Below are positions 27,933 to 37,724 of a DNA stretch of 64,000 nucleotides, one piece after another. Both the position numbers and the translations under genes were made by a program. The notes under the pieces are model-generated. The model had not been told where the DNA came from. It did not search any database and saw nothing but the letters and a program-made list of their open reading frames with translations. Source of the stretch: Nesterenkonia sp. LB17. GTDB taxonomy: Bacteria; Actinomycetota; Actinomycetes; Actinomycetales; Micrococcaceae. Within the stretch, counting starts at the first letter, position 1; each line of letters opens with the position of its first letter. The stretch spans positions 442,293 to 506,292 of the forward strand of contig NZ_JAJOYX010000002.1 in the NCBI RefSeq assembly GCF_022565915.1, written 5' to 3'.

Positions 27933-27999
27933 CCAGACCGAGTGGAAACCAAACTGTAGGTCACGTCACGAGGTCAACTAAACCGTCAGCAGACCCGTG

Positions 28000-28145
28000 A
28001 AAAACTCTCTGAGCCGGGTCTCGTCGTTGGGCAGGGGCCTGTCGTAGACCTTTTCCCCGTCATGGGTGAGGGCGGTGGCGTGTTGTTCTGATTTACCCCC
28101 ATCGAGGCCGATGAACAGCGGGAAGTCCTGAGGTTCCAAGGCCAC
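28000..28145 (-). pseudogene. IS110 transposase remnant, N-terminal part
   Basis: From GTG 28145 (GGAG about 8 nt upstream) the frame reads VALEPQDFPLFIGLDGGKSE, then HATALTHDGEKVYDRPLPND, the first catalytic Asp region of IS110 DEDD transposases. It is cut by IS3 copy 2 after REFFT. Confidence 0.8.
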
Positions 28146-28560
28146 GAGCTTCTCCAGTCCCTTTCAGAAACTCGTCACCACTACGGGCATGACGCCTGCG
28201 GCGGTCAGTCATCCAGTCCGGACCCAGAACATTTCAGGGCAGTCGGTGGGCGGGTCATGCTCGGCATCCAAGTTAGAAACCAAGCCCTCGGAACCATTAA
28301 CGGCGCTGGGGCGTCCTGCCTCTCACTTGAATGGCAGAGCGGCCGGCACTTCGGAGCCTGCAGCTTCGTAGTGTCGATGTTGACGGTCAGCATTGGTCCG
28401 CGTGCCTCTTGCCGCCCCAGGAATGGGGTTGGTTCACTGATTGGGTGCCTGGCTGACCGTGATCGGCCCTGGGTGTGGTGCGACAGAGGCGTGTGGGTGA
28501 TTCAAAGTCAGTGTGCCCACCGAGGGAGCTTCATATCCCTACGAGTGGAAGCAGCTCATC
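28146..28560. other. Back-to-back left ends of two IS110 elements
   Basis: About 415 bp between the divergent IS110 transposase starts at 28145 (-) and 28561 (+). No convincing coding frame. In the IS110 group the non-coding left end can encode a bridge RNA that selects target and donor. This region could hold one or two such RNAs, but I cannot define the structure by eye. Confidence 0.4.
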
Positions 28561-29596
28561 ATGACTGTCATCGGAATCGACCCCCCATAAATCATCACTG
28601 ACCGCCGCAGCTCTGGAAGCCGATGGGACGAACAGCGCCACCCGTCGTTTTGCTGTGAACAAGGGCACGGGCCCTGCCGTTCTGGCGTGGGCGGCACGGT
28701 TCGAGGATGTCCTCTTCGCGGTGGAAGTTGCTCGGGGCCTCGGACGAGGTATCTCCCAGTTCCTTCTGAGTCAGGGCCATGACGTCCTCGATGTGCCCTC
28801 CCCTTTGTCGATGAAGGCCCGGGTCCTGCACACCGGTGGCGGGCGGAAGTCCGACGCCGCTGATGCGCGAGCCGTGGGCTGGGTCGCTCAACATCACGAA
28901 GGTCTCCGGTCGGTGTCGGCTGAGGACCACGCCGAGATTCTTGACCTGCTGACCCGCGAACGAGACGGGCTCCAAAGTGAACGCACCCGCGCGCTGAATC
29001 GCCTCCACGACCTGCTCCGGGACCTGATTCCTGGTGGAGTGCCACGAGGTCTGACGCTGACAAGGGGTCGAGCTGCGCTGAGGGGCCTGCGGCCCGCGAC
29101 TGCGATAGGTCAGACTCGTCGGGATCTGGCGCGCGATCTGATCGGTGAGGTGGCCCGGCTGGAGAAGCTCATGGATGACTACGAGCACCGCATCGCTGAG
29201 GAACTGCAGGCATCAGGCACTTCACTGCTGGGGCTCCAGGGCATCAGCACGATCATGGCTGGAAAGGTCTTGGGCGAGGTCGGCGACGTGCACCGGTTCC
29301 GCTCGGCCAGCCACTTCGCCAGCTACACCGGAGCGGCGCCCTTAGATACCTCCAGTGGAGACAACCTGAGGCAGCGGTTGAATCCTGGTGGCAATCGCCG
29401 CTTGAACTCGGTGCTTCACGTCATGGCGGTGTGCCAGATCCAGCATGGAGGTTTCGGCCGCGATTACTACCTGAAGAAACTGGCGGAGGGCAAGACCCCT
29501 CGAGAAGCTCGCAGGGCCCTCAAGCGAAGGCTGAGCAATGTCATCTACCGCACGATTCTCAAGGACCTCAGCACAGGCGCATCGGCCAACTCTTGA
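28561..29596 (+). pseudogene. IS110 transposase, one-base frameshift in a C-run
   Basis: ATG 28561 opens MTVIGIDP and then hits a stop because a run of six C (28581-28586) carries one extra base. In the +1 frame HKSSLTAAALEADGTNSATRR continues into a full DEDD domain (KSDAADARAVGWVAQHH) and the Transposase_20 domain (SLLGLQGISTIMAGKVLGEV, SYTGAAPLDTSSGDNLRQRL, YYLKKLAEGKTPREARRALK) to a stop at 29596. Apart from this single indel the gene looks intact. A sequencing error, phase-variable slippage or a +1 ribosomal shift are all possible. Confidence 0.85.
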
Positions 29597-29906
29597 CACA
29601 GAGGCCCTATCAGCGATCCATGCTCCGCCGCGACCAGTCCCTGGGCGACAACACGCCCTCGAGTTCCCTGGCTTCTCTCTGTGAGTTGGTTATGTCCCCT
29701 TTCTGCCCACCGCCCGCGCTGGACGGATGTGCCCCGCGATGCGGGGCGTCAGACCCGACTGTGTCTAGAGACACGAAAGTTGTCCCATCTATTGGCGGAC
29801 CAATTTCTGATAAGCCCAGGCGAACCGGTGATGCAGTGGCGTTAGTCACACTTGTGTAGCATGGTTGCCAAAACCCAAGTGCTTTCATACCCACCAAGGA
29901 GACCTA
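29597..29906. other. Upstream region of the M20 deacylase gene
   Basis: No gene is seen. It contains the right end of the IS110 element and GTGTC-TAGA-GACAC near 29760-29774. TGTGTAGCAT (29853-29862) may be an extended -10 for the downstream deacylase. Assignment is weak. Confidence 0.3.
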
Positions 29907-31205
29907 ATGATTCCAGATGCAACCGCTCGAGCAATTCTGGACGCTGTAGACGAACAGTTTGACAGCCAACTAGCGATGACAGCAGAGCTCGTCGGGTCCC
30001 CCTCGCTGCGCGAAGGAGAAGAAGCCGCCCAGGATCTGATGGAGAAGCATCTACGCAACCTAGGTCTCGAAATCGATCGTTGGAGTATCAATTCCTCTGA
30101 ATTGAGAGACCATGCTGGGTACGGCAAGTCTACGGTCGACTACAGCTCCATGACGAACGTTGTAGGCACGTATCACCCCAAGGAGTATCTCGGGAAATCT
30201 TTGATCTTAAACGGTCATATCGATGTCGTGCCAGAGGGCCCAGAGGATCAGTGGTCACGGTCTCCCTGGGACGCTGTCACGCATGACGGTTGGCTCTACG
30301 GACGTGGAGCGGGTGACATGAAGGCCGGTCTTATCGCTAACCTATTCGCGTTCGATGCAATTCAAAGGTCTGGCCTTGAACTCACCGCTCCCGTACATCT
30401 CCAGTCGGTCGTGGAGGAGGAGTGCACTGGGAATGGTTCACTCGCAGCCTTGTTGCGGGGCTACAAAGCAGACGCCGTGATCATCTCGGAACCAGAAGAG
30501 GACGCACTTGTTCGAGCCAATGTGGGGGTGCTTTGGTTCACAGTTCGGGTGACCGGGAACCCAGCGCATCCTCGTGAGATGGCCAGTGGATTCAACGCCA
30601 TCGATGCGGCCTACCAAGTCATCGCCGCCTTACGTTCGTTGGAAGCGCAGTGGAACGCGGAGAAGAGTCAGCACGCATACTTCGAAGATCTCGATCATCC
30701 AATTAACTTCAATATCGGCGGGATCACAGGGGGTGACTGGCCGTCGAGCGTTCCCGCCTGGTGCGAATTGCGGGTGAGGGTTGCGACTTATCCCGGGACG
30801 CGCGCTGAAGACGCCTTACATGAAGTCACGACGTGTGTCCAGGCCGCAGCGCAGAGTTCCTCGGGGCGCGAGGCATTCGCCGTGAAAGTGACCCCGGACG
30901 GCTTCTTCGCCGAAGGCTACGTGCTCGAGCCGGGCAGTGAGGCTGAGGCGCTTCTCGAGACAACTCACAGAGCAGCCTTTTCCCAGGAACTCGTCCGCTT
31001 CACGACCCCTGGCTACCTCGACGCCCGCGTATTCGTAAACTACGGAAGCATGCCAACGCTTGTTTATGGCCCCGTCTCGGAGAACATCCATGGTTTCGAC
31101 GAGAGGGTGAGCATCGATTCACTGCGCAAGTGCACTGGCTCGATCGCATTGTTCATCGCCTCATGGTGCGGCGTCAAGGTTGCACAGCCTGTCGCAGACG
31201 ATTAG
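29907..31205 (+). CDS. M20 ArgE/DapE-family deacylase
   Basis: A 432-residue zinc peptidase/deacylase of the ArgE/DapE/ACY1 group; such enzymes remove acyl groups from N-acyl amino acids. Metal-binding signatures: ILNGHIDVVPEGP (His-Asp), LYGRGAGDMKAG (bridging Asp), VVEEECTGNGS (catalytic and ligand Glu) and IISEPEEDALV. The lid/dimerisation domain begins GVLWFTVRVTGNPAHP, where Ala replaces the usual Gly/His surroundings. ATG 29907 has AAGGAG 5 nt upstream, and it is preferred over the longer frame from 29865. An MFS transporter gene and a lyase gene follow on the same strand. Confidence 0.88.
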   Translation: MIPDATARAILDAVDEQFDSQLAMTAELVGSPSLREGEEAAQDLMEKHLRNLGLEIDRWSINSSELRDHAGYGKSTVDYSSMTNVVGTYHPKEYLGKSLILNGHIDVVPEGPEDQWSRSPWDAVTHDGWLYGRGAGDMKAGLIANLFAFDAIQRSGLELTAPVHLQSVVEEECTGNGSLAALLRGYKADAVIISEPEEDALVRANVGVLWFTVRVTGNPAHPREMASGFNAIDAAYQVIAALRSLEAQWNAEKSQHAYFEDLDHPINFNIGGITGGDWPSSVPAWCELRVRVATYPGTRAEDALHEVTTCVQAAAQSSSGREAFAVKVTPDGFFAEGYVLEPGSEAEALLETTHRAAFSQELVRFTTPGYLDARVFVNYGSMPTLVYGPVSENIHGFDERVSIDSLRKCTGSIALFIASWCGVKVAQPVADD

Positions 31206-31680
31206 GCAGCCTTGAACGCGGTCTATCGTACCACGAACGCAAAGCCAGCTCTGCTGATTACCTGTGGGGACTTGGGGGTGGTGCACCGCTCGTGTAACTC
31301 AGTGAACGCGGTCTCATGTGGAGACAGACCAGCGAACAAGCAGTTTCAGTGCGCGTCAGGCCCCTCGACAGACAGCTGACTACCGACACCGAGAAAAAGA
31401 AACATCACCAAATAAGTAATCTTGCTTGGATAGCATTACTCTCCGGGTAGGGATTTCGTGTTCCAGCAGAGGGCGCCTCCTCAAATTTGATCGTCGGGGT
31501 TTCAGGGATTTTAAATCCTACTCTGGCACAACTTGATTCCCCAGTGAATGCATAACTGCACCCAAGAAACGACCAACAGTGCTTCATGCTAAGCTTGCAA
31601 AGTTTGTGGATCTTCGTCGTCCTAATACTTCCCTAGACAAAAAGAACTGACTATTCTGTTATATCCGACGGGACTTCTGA
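31206..31680. other. 475-bp intergenic region before the MFS gene
   Basis: No coding frame is credible. The only structure seen is an 11-bp direct repeat GAACGCGGTCT (near 31215 and 31303). The 3' part is AT-richer and may hold the MFS promoter. Confidence 0.4.
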
Positions 31681-32949
31681 ATGGATTATCGTGTTTCTAA
31701 GGATGCCGATACCTTACCGATCAAATCGAGCCGTCTGTATGCGCCTGTTGTGCCCTGGGTCGGATTGTTCGTACTCGGGTGGGGTTCCAACCAGTTTTCC
31801 CCGCTGATCTTGTTCTACCCCCAAATTACTCCCATCGGCCCCGTGGAAATTCAAGGACTTTTCGTTTTATATGGTGTGACTTTAATTCCCAGCCTCTTGC
31901 TGGGAGGGTGGCTATCAGACCGTTTTGGGCGCCCCGTAGTCCTCACGGTGGCAGTGGCATTTTCGGCACTCTCCTCTGCCATCCTCATGTCCGACGGTGT
32001 GGCCCCAACGGCAATCATTGTTGCTCGGGTGATGACTGGTATTAGCTGCGGTGCGGGCTTTAGCGCCGGGACGGCTTGGGTGACAGAGTCCTTGCCGCCA
32101 CCCCGAGGCTCCCGTTCGTCAGTCGTAGCAATGACTGCCGGGATGGGCGTTGGATCACTCTTTGTTGGACTATTGGCATCAGGGACTTTGCGCCTCTCAC
32201 TTTTTAGCCCCCAACTTTGGGTGATGTTGCCACATGTACTCCTGTCAATTACGTTCTTTGCCCTGTCCTTCCGCCGCTGGCTAACGTTACGACGGTGCTC
32301 CTCGCAAGACTCAGGATCCGGGAAGCGTACCGGCCCCGCCATGACACCTCGCTTGGCTGGCCACCCTCTAGGCCTGAGGGATCCGCGCTTCCGTCGGATC
32401 GTGCTACCCCTGGCACCATGGACCCTCGTGTGCACCGCCGTACCCCTTGCAATACTGCCCAGCGCCCTTTCGCGAGACATGACACACGATGCATTGCTGT
32501 TTAGCGCATTCCTTACTCCGCTGCCCGCGCTTGGCGCTCTATTAGTGCAACCTATAGCTGGGCGGGCAAAGATTTCGACGGGGCTGCTTGCGCCCTTGGC
32601 GATGGCGATCGCCACTGCAGCTTTCGCATTGAGCATCATTGCAGTGCATTGGCAATTGCTCACCTTGCTCCCCGTCGCATGTTTGGTTTTCGGCCTTGCT
32701 CACGGGTTCTGCCAAACTGCTGGCCTCAGAATCATTGCCAGCCTCAGTCCCTCAAACCAGCTTGGACGAAATACCGCCGTCTTCCAGGCTTTAAGCTACA
32801 TAGGCTTCCTCTCTCCGTTACCCATCGCCATGCTGGCACAATTTTTGGCGCTTTCCCAGGTTCTGCTCGGCATGCTCATACTCGCCAGCTTGACATTCGT
32901 AGCGCTTCTTCCGTGGCGTCAGCGAATTGACTCGTACGAACCCCGATGA
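31681..32949 (+). CDS. MFS transporter
   Basis: 422 residues with about 12 hydrophobic segments in two six-helix halves separated by a polar, basic loop (about 200-235). The MFS motif A appears as GGWLSDRFGRPVV after helix 2, and VARVMTGISCGAGFSAG is a motif-B-like helix 4. It shares a likely transcript with the DapA-family gene 12 bp downstream. The direction (import or export) and substrate cannot be read from sequence. Position beside the deacylase suggests it handles the same compound. Confidence 0.85.
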   Translation: MDYRVSKDADTLPIKSSRLYAPVVPWVGLFVLGWGSNQFSPLILFYPQITPIGPVEIQGLFVLYGVTLIPSLLLGGWLSDRFGRPVVLTVAVAFSALSSAILMSDGVAPTAIIVARVMTGISCGAGFSAGTAWVTESLPPPRGSRSSVVAMTAGMGVGSLFVGLLASGTLRLSLFSPQLWVMLPHVLLSITFFALSFRRWLTLRRCSSQDSGSGKRTGPAMTPRLAGHPLGLRDPRFRRIVLPLAPWTLVCTAVPLAILPSALSRDMTHDALLFSAFLTPLPALGALLVQPIAGRAKISTGLLAPLAMAIATAAFALSIIAVHWQLLTLLPVACLVFGLAHGFCQTAGLRIIASLSPSNQLGRNTAVFQALSYIGFLSPLPIAMLAQFLALSQVLLGMLILASLTFVALLPWRQRIDSYEPR

Positions 32950-32961
32950 CAGGACTTTATT

Positions 32962-33864
32962 ATGTTTAAAGTGAAAGGTCTAAGCGCATTTCCTCTGACC
33001 CCTATCACCGATGACGAAATCAACGAGACTTCTTTCGCTGGTTTGATAGAAAGGCTAGCGAACACGGACGTCGATTCGATCACCGCGCTTGGATCTACTG
33101 GGTCATACGCCTACCTGACTGCGCCAGAACGTGCACGTGCCGCGCAACTCGCGGTCGAACACTCCGGAGGAAAACCCGTGATCGTCGGAGTTGGGGCGCT
33201 ACGGACGTCGCAAATTCTAATAAACGTCGACGGCGCTGAGGCCGCGGGAGCGTCAGCCATATTACTCGCGCCCATGACATACCAAGCCTTGAGCGCATTG
33301 GAAGTTTACGAGATATACCATACGGTTGCGTTACACACTAAAATGCCTATAATTGTTTATGATAACCCCAGTACCACTCGGTTCAAATTCACACCTAGCC
33401 TTTATGGGGAGATCTCACAAATTCCTAATATAACATCGATAAAAATTCCTGCGATATCGTCAGACATTGATATATCGCGCAAGCGAATCGACGCAATCCG
33501 GAACGCAGTGCCGCAGCACATCACGATTGGAATATCTGGAGATCCCGTCGCGGCCGCTGGACTAAACGCTGGTTGTGATGCTTGGTACTCGGTTCTCGCA
33601 GGTACCGTCCCTCAACCAGCATTAGCTATCACCCGCGCTGCGCAGCAACGCCTACCGGAAGTCGCGACTGCCGAATCGCACCGACTCGCCCCTCTTTGGA
33701 CCCTCTTCTCGGAGCTTGGGGGCAGCCTACGAGTCATTGCCGCGGTGGCGGAGCATTACAATCTCGCTCCGGAGAACTGTCTACCGCGCCCAATACAGGG
33801 CTTGTCACGACAAGAACGCGCACGAGTAGCAATGACTGCAGATTCTTTGAACTTAGATCCCTAG
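32962..33864 (+). CDS. DapA-family aldolase/lyase
   Basis: A 300-residue class I Schiff-base enzyme of the dihydrodipicolinate synthase / N-acetylneuraminate lyase family. Lys161 (TSIKIPA) is the predicted Schiff-base lysine and Tyr133 (IIVYDNPS) the catalytic tyrosine. The substrate loop GSTGSYAYLT replaces the classic GTTGE, so the true substrate is probably not aspartate semialdehyde. Starts 12 bp after the MFS stop. A catabolic retro-aldol role is more likely than lysine synthesis, because its neighbours are hydrolases and transporters (inference). Its codon use is noticeably richer in A/T than that of the core genes. Confidence 0.85.
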   Translation: MFKVKGLSAFPLTPITDDEINETSFAGLIERLANTDVDSITALGSTGSYAYLTAPERARAAQLAVEHSGGKPVIVGVGALRTSQILINVDGAEAAGASAILLAPMTYQALSALEVYEIYHTVALHTKMPIIVYDNPSTTRFKFTPSLYGEISQIPNITSIKIPAISSDIDISRKRIDAIRNAVPQHITIGISGDPVAAAGLNAGCDAWYSVLAGTVPQPALAITRAAQQRLPEVATAESHRLAPLWTLFSELGGSLRVIAAVAEHYNLAPENCLPRPIQGLSRQERARVAMTADSLNLDP

Positions 33865-34379
33865 ACTGATGTCCCGCGGTCGGATTCTCTGTCCTGTCTC
33901 TCGTTCCGCAACCGCGTCATGTTCGACAGGTGTGCGATAATTCGGATCCCTGGATAATCCGACACGAGGTCCATCCCTTTGTCCGATACCGAATTGAAGC
34001 GACTGGTCATTAGGAATTCGTCGAAGTGTCAGCGGACCACTGCACGGAGGTTCACTCCGGGCCGTCAGTTCGTGGCACCAAACCTGGGATGCGCGAGCGA
34101 TCGCATCGATGTCCTCGGACATCTGCGTCTCGCCACGGCCCGCTGGTATGGACGTCAAGTCTGCTTCCTCGCGAGGGTTGGCCGGTGGCTCGGCATGATA
34201 GGCTAATTGGATCGCCTCTCTACCCGGCAACTGATTGGCTGAGCTCCGCATAGCTCTCCCTGAAGTTCACAGGCCAGACGCTCCACGGATCGTTGGCATC
34301 ACCCACGGATGTCCGCCCTGAACCGCTCGCGCCCGACGGTTCGGGTGTACCCGCCCCGGGCGCTACGATATGTTAAATC
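33865..34379. other. 515 bp without recognisable gene
   Basis: Reading frames exist on both strands but show no family resemblance and no ribosome-binding site. It may be decayed DNA left of the ISL3 element. Confidence 0.4.
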
Positions 34380-35868
34380 GGCACTTCCCAGTTGAGCGTG
34401 GGGGTGTCGTGAGTCAAGAGGCTCGTGCCCTTGCTTGAGGAAGGATTTTGCGACGAATCTATCCTTGATCACGAAGGACACGAGCCATGTCCCAGCCTAC
34501 GCGCGACCACCTGACCCCGCGCATCCGCACCGCCGCCGAAGACCCCGCCCGTCACGCCGCGTCTGTGGTGTTCAACCTCGCCGACTACACCGTCATCGAG
34601 GCCGTGGACCTGCCTCTGGGAGGTCGCCGCGTCGTGGTCACCCCCCCCCCACGATCAACAAGATGCCTGTCTCGAGTGCGGAGTCCTTGCCACTCGGGTG
34701 CACCAACGAATCCGCCAACGAATCAAGGACGTCCCCCTCGACGGCGCCCGGGCTGAGGTGATCGTGGTCAAGCCGTGCTTGATCTGCGCCGAGACCGCCT
34801 GCCCGAAACAGACCTTCACCCAGATCACCGAGCAGCTGCCAGCACGAGCCCGGTGCACCACCCGGTTGCGAGACCCAGTGGTGGCTGCGGTGTTGGACTC
34901 CGGGAAGGGCCACCGCCGAAGTCGCCCACGCCCATGATTTGGCATGGGGCACGGTCAACACTGCGATCCTCTCCCAGAGCACGGTCTTGCCCCAGGTGGA
35001 TCAGGTGCCGGTGCGGGCACTGGGGATCGATGAGCACCGCTTCGCGACCGCGAAGTGGTTCAAGCACTCGCAGACCTCGGTGTGGTGCCGGGTGGAGCCG
35101 TGGAGCACCTTCGTTGGTGCCCACACCGGCCATGTGCTCGGGGTCGTTGATGGGCGGTCCTCTAAGAACCTGAGCTCCTGGCTGAAGGCCCGCTCCCCGC
35201 AGGGGTTGTATCGGCTTGAGGTCGTCGTGATCGATCCCTCCACGGCGTTCCAGTCTGCGATCCGCACGGTGCTGCCCGCGGTCCAAATCAGTCTCGATCA
35301 CTTCCATCTGGTCAAGCTGGGCAATCAGGTGCTCACCCACGTTCGTCAGCGTGCTCTGCGGGAGGTGTTGGGCCGCCGGGGTCGGAAACAGGACGCGGTG
35401 TGGGCCCACCGGATGCTGTTGCTGCGCGCTGGAGACCGGCTCAGCGAGGCCGGACTGCACCGGTTGGAGCAGGTCCTTGATGACGCTGATATCGAGCAGG
35501 TCGCCGGCGCCTGGGCGGTCAAAAAACACCTGCGCAGGATTCTGAATGCTGAGTCCGTTTCTGCGGCGCAGAGCGCGAGGATCGACTTCGAGCTGGCGGT
35601 GGCCGCTGCCGGGCTGCCAGAAGCCTAGAGACTCTCAGGGACGGTGGCGAGGTGGTGGCCAGAGATCAAGGTGTTCATCCGTACCCGGGTCACCAACGCG
35701 CGGACAGAGGCTGCGAACACTTCGATCGGGCAGATCAAGCGCACCGGCCGCGGATTCCGGAACCAGGCCAACTACCAGTCACGTATTCTGGCCAGGAGCT
35801 TCAGGCAGACACGCCGACGCTCCCAAATCCACCCTCGAGCGGGACTCCACGCTCAAGTGTGAAGAGCC
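34380..35868 (+). mobile_element. Decayed ISL3-family element
   Basis: Imperfect terminal inverted repeats: GGCACTTCCCAGTTGAGCGT at the left (34380) and GGCTCTTCACACTTGAGCGT as the complement of the right end (35868). The transposase between them is broken. No matching 8-bp target duplication is visible. Confidence 0.8.
34487..35864 (+). pseudogene. ISL3 transposase pseudogene
   Basis: Starts MSQPTRDHLTPRIRTA. A run of ten C (34641-34650) shifts the frame; the correct frame continues with the zinc-binding CLECGV and CLICAETACPK motifs. A second shift comes from an extra A near 34912 (DSGKG instead of DSGRATAEVAHAHDLAW). The DDE domain then reads ALGIDEHRFATAKWF, VVIDPSTAFQSAIRTVLP and LDHFHLVKLGN. 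A TAG replaces Trp after GLPEA, and the C-terminal RWWPEIKVFIRTRVTNARTE follows. Two frameshifts and one nonsense mutation. Confidence 0.88.
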
Positions 35869-36553
35869 GGTATACCTTCTACTGAGGGGCCCGCCAAGCG
35901 CCTCGGCAGCAAACGGCGAGCCGCTGTCGAACCATCGATGGCCACTAGAACGTTCCGGTCTTCGGCAACTCTGGCAGGAGCCTCAAGTCGCGTCTTGCAC
36001 GCCTTCAAAGATCGCCCCAAAGATGCATTCGGCATTCGGATCTGAGATTACGCACGCGCATGGAGACCGTGACCCCCGCGGTGCGAAGGACTACTGCCTT
36101 ACCTCGATTGCGGTTGAACCACGCAGACCTGCGGGAGAGCCGAAAGTCGACATCCGCGTGCCCGCATCAGAAAAGTGGTACGTATCCCAGCTAGTGGGCG
36201 TCGGTCCAGCAACGGAGTATGCCTCCCCCGCCAGCCCTCAGTTGGCGTCGCATTCCCTACACGCACTATCGGCGAAGTTTCGGCAGGCGTGGACAAACTG
36301 AACTATCGGGTTCGATGCGGTGCCCCGTTACCTTCTTCGTAACCCCTTCTTCGGGAGAAGATGTGGGTGTGTGGCCGGAAGGCCCCGACATAATTGCTAC
36401 CCCAATCACTGATGATCCGGGGGGGGGGGATGTCACCGGGACCTGAAGGTGCCAGAGAAATCGCTAATAGGGGCCGGGAAGAACTTAGTCGAGGCCTTTT
36501 GTAACGTGGATGCCGAGCTCTGACACCGCGGCTGGACCAGCACGTGGGAACCC
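35869..36553. other. 685 bp without recognisable gene
   Basis: No supported coding frame. It contains a run of 11 G (36419-36429). The last 100 bp are probably the left non-coding end of the following IS110 element. Confidence 0.4.
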
Positions 36554-37724
36554 GTGTCTCACACTGGAGAAACAGCCCTGACCGGCAACCACCAAGAGGT
36601 CGATGTCTTCCTCAGGGTCGACGTGGGCAAGGGTGAACACGACGCTGTTGCTCTAGACCGGACGGGTCAGAAGCTCTACGACAAGGCATTGCCCAATGAC
36701 GAGGCCAAGATGCGGGTCGTTATCGACACCCTGGCCCGACACGGCAGGATCTTGTTCGTGGTGGGCCAGCCGGCCACCATCGGGTCCATCCCGGTCGCGG
36801 TCGCTCAGGCCTGCGGAGTCACCGTGGGCTACCTGCCGGGGTTGGCGATGCGCCGGATCGCGGACCTGCACCCGAGCGAGGCCAAGACTGATGCCGAGGA
36901 TGCCGCGATTATCGCCGAAGCCGCTCACACCATGCCGCACACCCCGCCCTCAATCGCGGTGGTCGATGAACAGGTCGCTGCGACCTCAAACCGGCTGCGG
37001 GGACTGCTGGCGCAGATCCACCCCGGACTGGAACGGGTCCTATGACCACAATGGGACCACCCGCGGTGTTGAATGTGATCAGCACCTGGCCTACCCAGCA
37101 GCGTTGCGCGCCGGGGGCCGCAAGAGGGTCTCGGCCCGGCTGAAGAAGCAGGCTCCACGGATGTATGACCGGCTCACCGCTGAGATCTTCTCTGCCCTGG
37201 ATGCCCAGACCGTGGTGGTCATCGGTACGAATGCGGCGGTCGTGGTGCTGCCCCAGCTGGCCGGGATGCTCGCTGATCTAAGGACCTCTCGAGACACGCT
37301 GCATGCCCAGGTTGAGGCCATCGTGGAGGCTCACGCTCTTCACTCGGTCCTGAGCTCGATTTCGGTGGTAGGGACCAGGACCGTAGCACGGATGCTCACC
37401 GAGGTCGTCGGCAAGGACTTCCCCACCGCTGGACATCTCGCTTCCTACGCTGGACTCTCTCCGGTGACGTGGAGATCGGGGTCATCGATCCGCGGGGATC
37501 ACTCCTCGAGGCGGGGCCACAGTATTCTCAAACGGGCCCTGTTCCTGTCCTGCTTCGCGGCTCTGAAGGACCCGCTCTCACGGGCTTACTACGACCGCAA
37601 GAGGTCCGAGGAAAAGAAGCATAAGCAGGCTCTGATCGCTCTGGCTCGCCGCCGTCGTGATGTCATCTATGCGATGCTCCGCGACGGCACTCTCTACGAA
37701 GCCAAGATCCCCGTTGCTGCTTGA
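36554..37724 (+). pseudogene. IS110 transposase pseudogene
   Basis: GTG 36554 opens a frame with VFLRVDVGKGEHDAVALDRT, VVGQPATIGSIPVAVAQA, AKTDAEDAAIIAEAAHTMP and NRLRGLLAQIHPGLERVL. The segment between VDEQVA and TSNRLRG is about a dozen residues shorter than in related IS110 proteins. The frame stops at 37045 and resumes in another frame with MYDRLTAEIFSALDAQTVVV, VVGTRTVARMLTEVVGKDFP, SYAGLSPVTWRSGSSIRG and MLRDGTLYEAKIPVAA to 37724. Dead through internal deletion plus frameshift. The post-stop CTTGACAAAGAACATAGGGG is a conserved right end. Confidence 0.85.

Larger units (their letters stand above)
26676..27996 (+). mobile_element. IS3-family element, copy 2 (1321 bp), intact
   Basis: A perfect 50-bp terminal inverted repeat (GGGTCTGCTGACGGTTTAGT... 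and its exact complement at the right end), which is long for IS3. A 3-bp GTG target duplication flanks it (26673-26675 and 27997-27999). The inner sequence matches copy 1 at 17073. It interrupts an IS110 transposase gene. Confidence 0.96.

Noticed and set aside
33853-34251. Minus-strand open frame of 132 codons after the DapA-like gene
   Set aside because: No recognisable domain or start signal; overlaps the end of the lyase gene.
35853-36035. Minus-strand frame with VLVAIDGST resembling a universal stress protein start
   Set aside because: Only a short local similarity; no nucleotide-binding motif or continuing fold.
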